Shown: piece by piece, positions 37,186 through 38,823 of the stretch
Position numbering within the stretch: position 1 is the first letter of the stretch
How the letters are laid out: each line of letters begins with the position of its first letter
IMG/VR virus record: IMGVR_UViG_3300048817_000012
Location: 1-38,823 of that record
Reading direction: 5' to 3' (one strand)
Origin: a virus
DNA: 38,823 nt
Translations under genes and position numbers: made by a program
Notes under the pieces: generated by a model
Told to the model about the DNA's origin: nothing
What the model saw: only the letters and a program-made list of their open reading frames with translations
Database searches by the model: none

Positions 37186-37527
37186 TCAGTTCAAACAAAC
37201 GCGCAATGCCGAAACCTGTGCGGGGGACAAACCGTACTGTTTAGCTGCGGCGAGAACTTGAGCCTTCGTGTATTCTGCTGCGGCCGACCGGACTTGCTTG
37301 CAAGCCATCGCGTCGCCGAGTTTGCCACCCTTGAGCACCTTGCGGTACACGACGGACTTTTTCGTAACCGGCGGTTTCAACACTGGCGCGTCCAAAACGG
37401 GCGCAACTGTTGAAACGGTCGGCGGGACCCCGGCGCAGGGAGACGCCTGCACACCGAAAAAGATCACCGCCCCGAGGGCGGCGACTGCGAGTGCTCCACC
37501 TATAAGATTGATTGAGGGGACTTGCAT
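37186..37527 (-). CDS. small membrane-anchored protein of head module
   Basis: The 113-residue protein has a hydrophobic N-terminal segment (residues 8-28) ending near ASPC, which may be a signal peptide or anchor, then a Pro/Val-rich linker and a Lys-rich helical end with three Cys in total (one at the C-terminus). GGAG is 5 nt before the ATG at 37527; an in-frame ATG at 37557 is less likely because no ribosome site precedes it. A promoter with the late motif lies upstream. Function is unknown; unusual in a head module. Confidence 0.6.
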   Translation of the reverse strand: MQVPSINLIGGALAVAALGAVIFFGVQASPCAGVPPTVSTVAPVLDAPVLKPPVTKKSVVYRKVLKGGKLGDAMACKQVRSAAAEYTKAQVLAAAKQYGLSPAQVSALRVCLN

Positions 37528-37554
37528 TGCCGCTCCGGGGAGGTTAAGCCCGGG

Positions 37555-37583
37555 CATTAACCATGTTTAGGGGCTGCTGTCAA
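37555..37583 (-). promoter_or_regulatory. promoter with late motif, before the small membrane protein
   Basis: TTGACA (37578-37583) and TTAATG (37555-37560) are 17 nt apart, with ATGG before the -10 (complete ATGGTTAATG). The best match to a sigma70-type promoter in the head module, lying in the 52 bp gap after the repeat-protein gene. Confidence 0.75.
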
Positions 37584-38823
37584 GTCTTTGGTGGCGGCTT
37601 CCGCGCCCAAGTATGGGCGGGAGTGGTGAGGTTTCTATCGGCGATTGAGCGCGGGGGGACCATGCTGCGGACGCCTCTATCGAAGCTCTTTCCACGGAAC
37701 AATTCCAAAGTATCGGCATAGACCGCCTTCGGGGCCGATCCACCCCCGCGCCCCATCTGCTCTTGCTCCGGCGGAGTCGGCGGCGGCGCGTTGGGGTTGA
37801 ATACGATCAGGTTCGCATCGCTCCCGTTCATTGAGAACGATCCGGTCTCGCACGATAGAATGTGCGTCATAAGTAAGCCTGCGGGCGCGCCGGTCATTTC
37901 GTAGGACCCGGCCGCAATCCCGAACTCCACGACTTCCTCGAACTCGGCGGTTGCGCCGGTCATCGAGTAGGACCCGGCCTGCGCATCGAGCACTCGGTTG
38001 TAGAGAAGCGCCGCGTCGCTGCCGGTCATCGAGTAGGACCCGACCGCTTCGTCGAGGTACGCGCCGCTCAAAACTTGAAGGAGCGCATCGCTGCCGGTGA
38101 TCGAGTAGGACCCGACCGCTTCGTCGAGCACGCGATTGTAAAGGAGGGCCGCGTCGTCGCCCGTAATCGAGTAGGACCCGACCGCGAAGTCGAGTAGGTG
38201 CGCGGTGAGCAACGCGGCCGCATCGCCCGTGATCGTGTACGCGCCCGGAGTCAGCCCAAGCATATCGGCGAAGGCCAACGACGATCCGGTGATCGCGTAG
38301 GTGCCGACCGCGAAATCCAACACTCGATTGTAGAGAAGCGCGGCGGCGTCGCCCGTGATCGCATAGGTGCCCTCCGCGAACCCGAGCGTATCGGCGAAGG
38401 CCAACGGCGAGCCGGTGATTGCATAAGTGCCGACCGCGAAATCCAACACGCGATTGTAGAGAAGCGCCGCCGCATCGCCCATGATCGCGTAGGTGCCGAC
38501 CGCTTCGTCTAGCACACGCGCAATGAACAGCGCCGCCGCGTCGCCCGTGATCGTGTACGCGCCCGGCGCGAACCCGAGCGTATAGCCGAAGGCCAGCGGG
38601 GAACCTGTGATTGCGTAGGTGCCGACTGCGAAATCCAACACACGCTTGCGGAGAAGCGCCGCCGCGTCACCCGTGATCGTGTACGCGCCCGGCGCGAGCC
38701 CGAGCATATCGGCGAAGGCCAACGGCGATCCGGTGATCGCGTAGGTGCCGACCGCGAAGTCGAGAACGTGATGATAAAGAAGCGCAGCGGCGTCACCCGT
38801 GATCGCGTAGGTGCCGACCGCCA
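37580..38823 (-). CDS. repeat protein with GxYxITG units, truncated at window edge
   Basis: The frame is open to the right edge, so the start is outside the window. The visible 414 codons contain 16 units, mostly 22 residues long, of the type G-[ST]-Y-x-[IM]-[TM]-G then about 5 residues, an Ala/Leu stretch, and LD-AV. Some units are 20 residues (with SPLAFADTLG) or 24. Alternate units differ, so the array grew by doubling pairs. The last about 70 residues are Pro-rich and basic (no repeat). Similar repeats occur in alphaproteobacterial phage virion proteins; they probably form a beta-solenoid or rod. Function is not known. Confidence 0.75.
   Translation of the reverse strand, partial: AVGTYAITGDAAALLYHHVLDFAVGTYAITGSPLAFADMLGLAPGAYTITGDAAALLRKRVLDFAVGTYAITGSPLAFGYTLGFAPGAYTITGDAAALFIARVLDEAVGTYAIMGDAAALLYNRVLDFAVGTYAITGSPLAFADTLGFAEGTYAITGDAAALLYNRVLDFAVGTYAITGSSLAFADMLGLTPGAYTITGDAAALLTAHLLDFAVGSYSITGDDAALLYNRVLDEAVGSYSITGSDALLQVLSGAYLDEAVGSYSMTGSDAALLYNRVLDAQAGSYSMTGATAEFEEVVEFGIAAGSYEMTGAPAGLLMTHILSCETGSFSMNGSDANLIVFNPNAPPPTPPEQEQMGRGGGSAPKAVYADTLELFRGKSFDRGVRSMVPPRSIADRNLTTPAHTWARKPPPKT
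37580..38823. repeat. tandem DNA repeats of about 60-66 bp
   Basis: The codons for the GxYxITG units are also very similar as DNA (for example ATCGCGTAGGTGCCGACCGC on the plus strand recurs many times), which shows recent unit duplication. Length may vary between relatives. Confidence 0.8.

Noticed and set aside
37580-38823. CRISPR array suggested by regular repeats.
   Set aside because: The repeats are coding, diverged, and have no unique spacers; the frame is open throughout.

Overview
This window is part of the genome of a tailed bacteriophage with a long, probably non-contractile tail. Every gene I can support lies on the minus strand, so the late region reads from right (38.8 kb) to left (1 kb). 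The host is most likely an alphaproteobacterium, perhaps of the Rhizobiales. The reasons are GC-rich DNA, structural proteins of types I associate with that group, and a phage tRNA-His with A73 and no encoded G-1, which is the known alphaproteobacterial form. Host and phage lineage are inferences. Terminase, portal and protease genes are not in the window and presumably lie further right.

From right to left, the head module comes first: a truncated repeat protein (GxYxITG units, 37.6-38.8 kb), a small membrane protein, a coiled-coil scaffold-like protein, a 421 bp non-coding region rich in hairpins, and the major capsid protein (34.7-35.8 kb). Neck and tail genes follow: head-tail connector, tail terminator and tail tube candidates, then a tail assembly chaperone with a -1 programmed frameshift site (GGGCCCG at 28811-28817) whose extension has no start codon of its own. 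Next are a tape measure protein with an embedded serine-protease-like domain, baseplate or tail-tip proteins, and large fibre-like proteins with internal repeats (15.0-18.6 kb).

A sugar island follows (7.7-14.5 kb): GDP-mannose 4,6-dehydratase, a GDP-fucose synthase-like reductase, several glycosyltransferase-like proteins including a tandem paralogous pair, two small genes, and a ParB-like domain protein. The genes overlap by a few bases, as in a translationally coupled operon. They probably make and transfer a GDP-deoxyhexose, target unknown.

A promoter-like site (7658-7686) then leads into an array of 33 tRNA genes (3057-7316) whose anticodons cover all 20 amino acids. Four small protein genes sit inside the array: a RusA-like resolvase, a PD-(D/E)XK nuclease resembling homing endonucleases, and a coupled pair associated with a 30 bp duplication of the tRNA-Ile 3' end. 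Two of them stop on nucleotides 8-10 of the next tRNA, and one takes its Shine-Dalgarno from a tRNA acceptor stem. Several tRNAs are abnormal. At the left end lies a lysis module: holin candidate, SAR-type lysozyme and several small membrane proteins.

A 10-mer, ATGGTTAATG, occurs exactly four times and once with one change, always between genes; in three cases it lies 17 nt from a TTG-type -35 box, so it probably marks late promoters.
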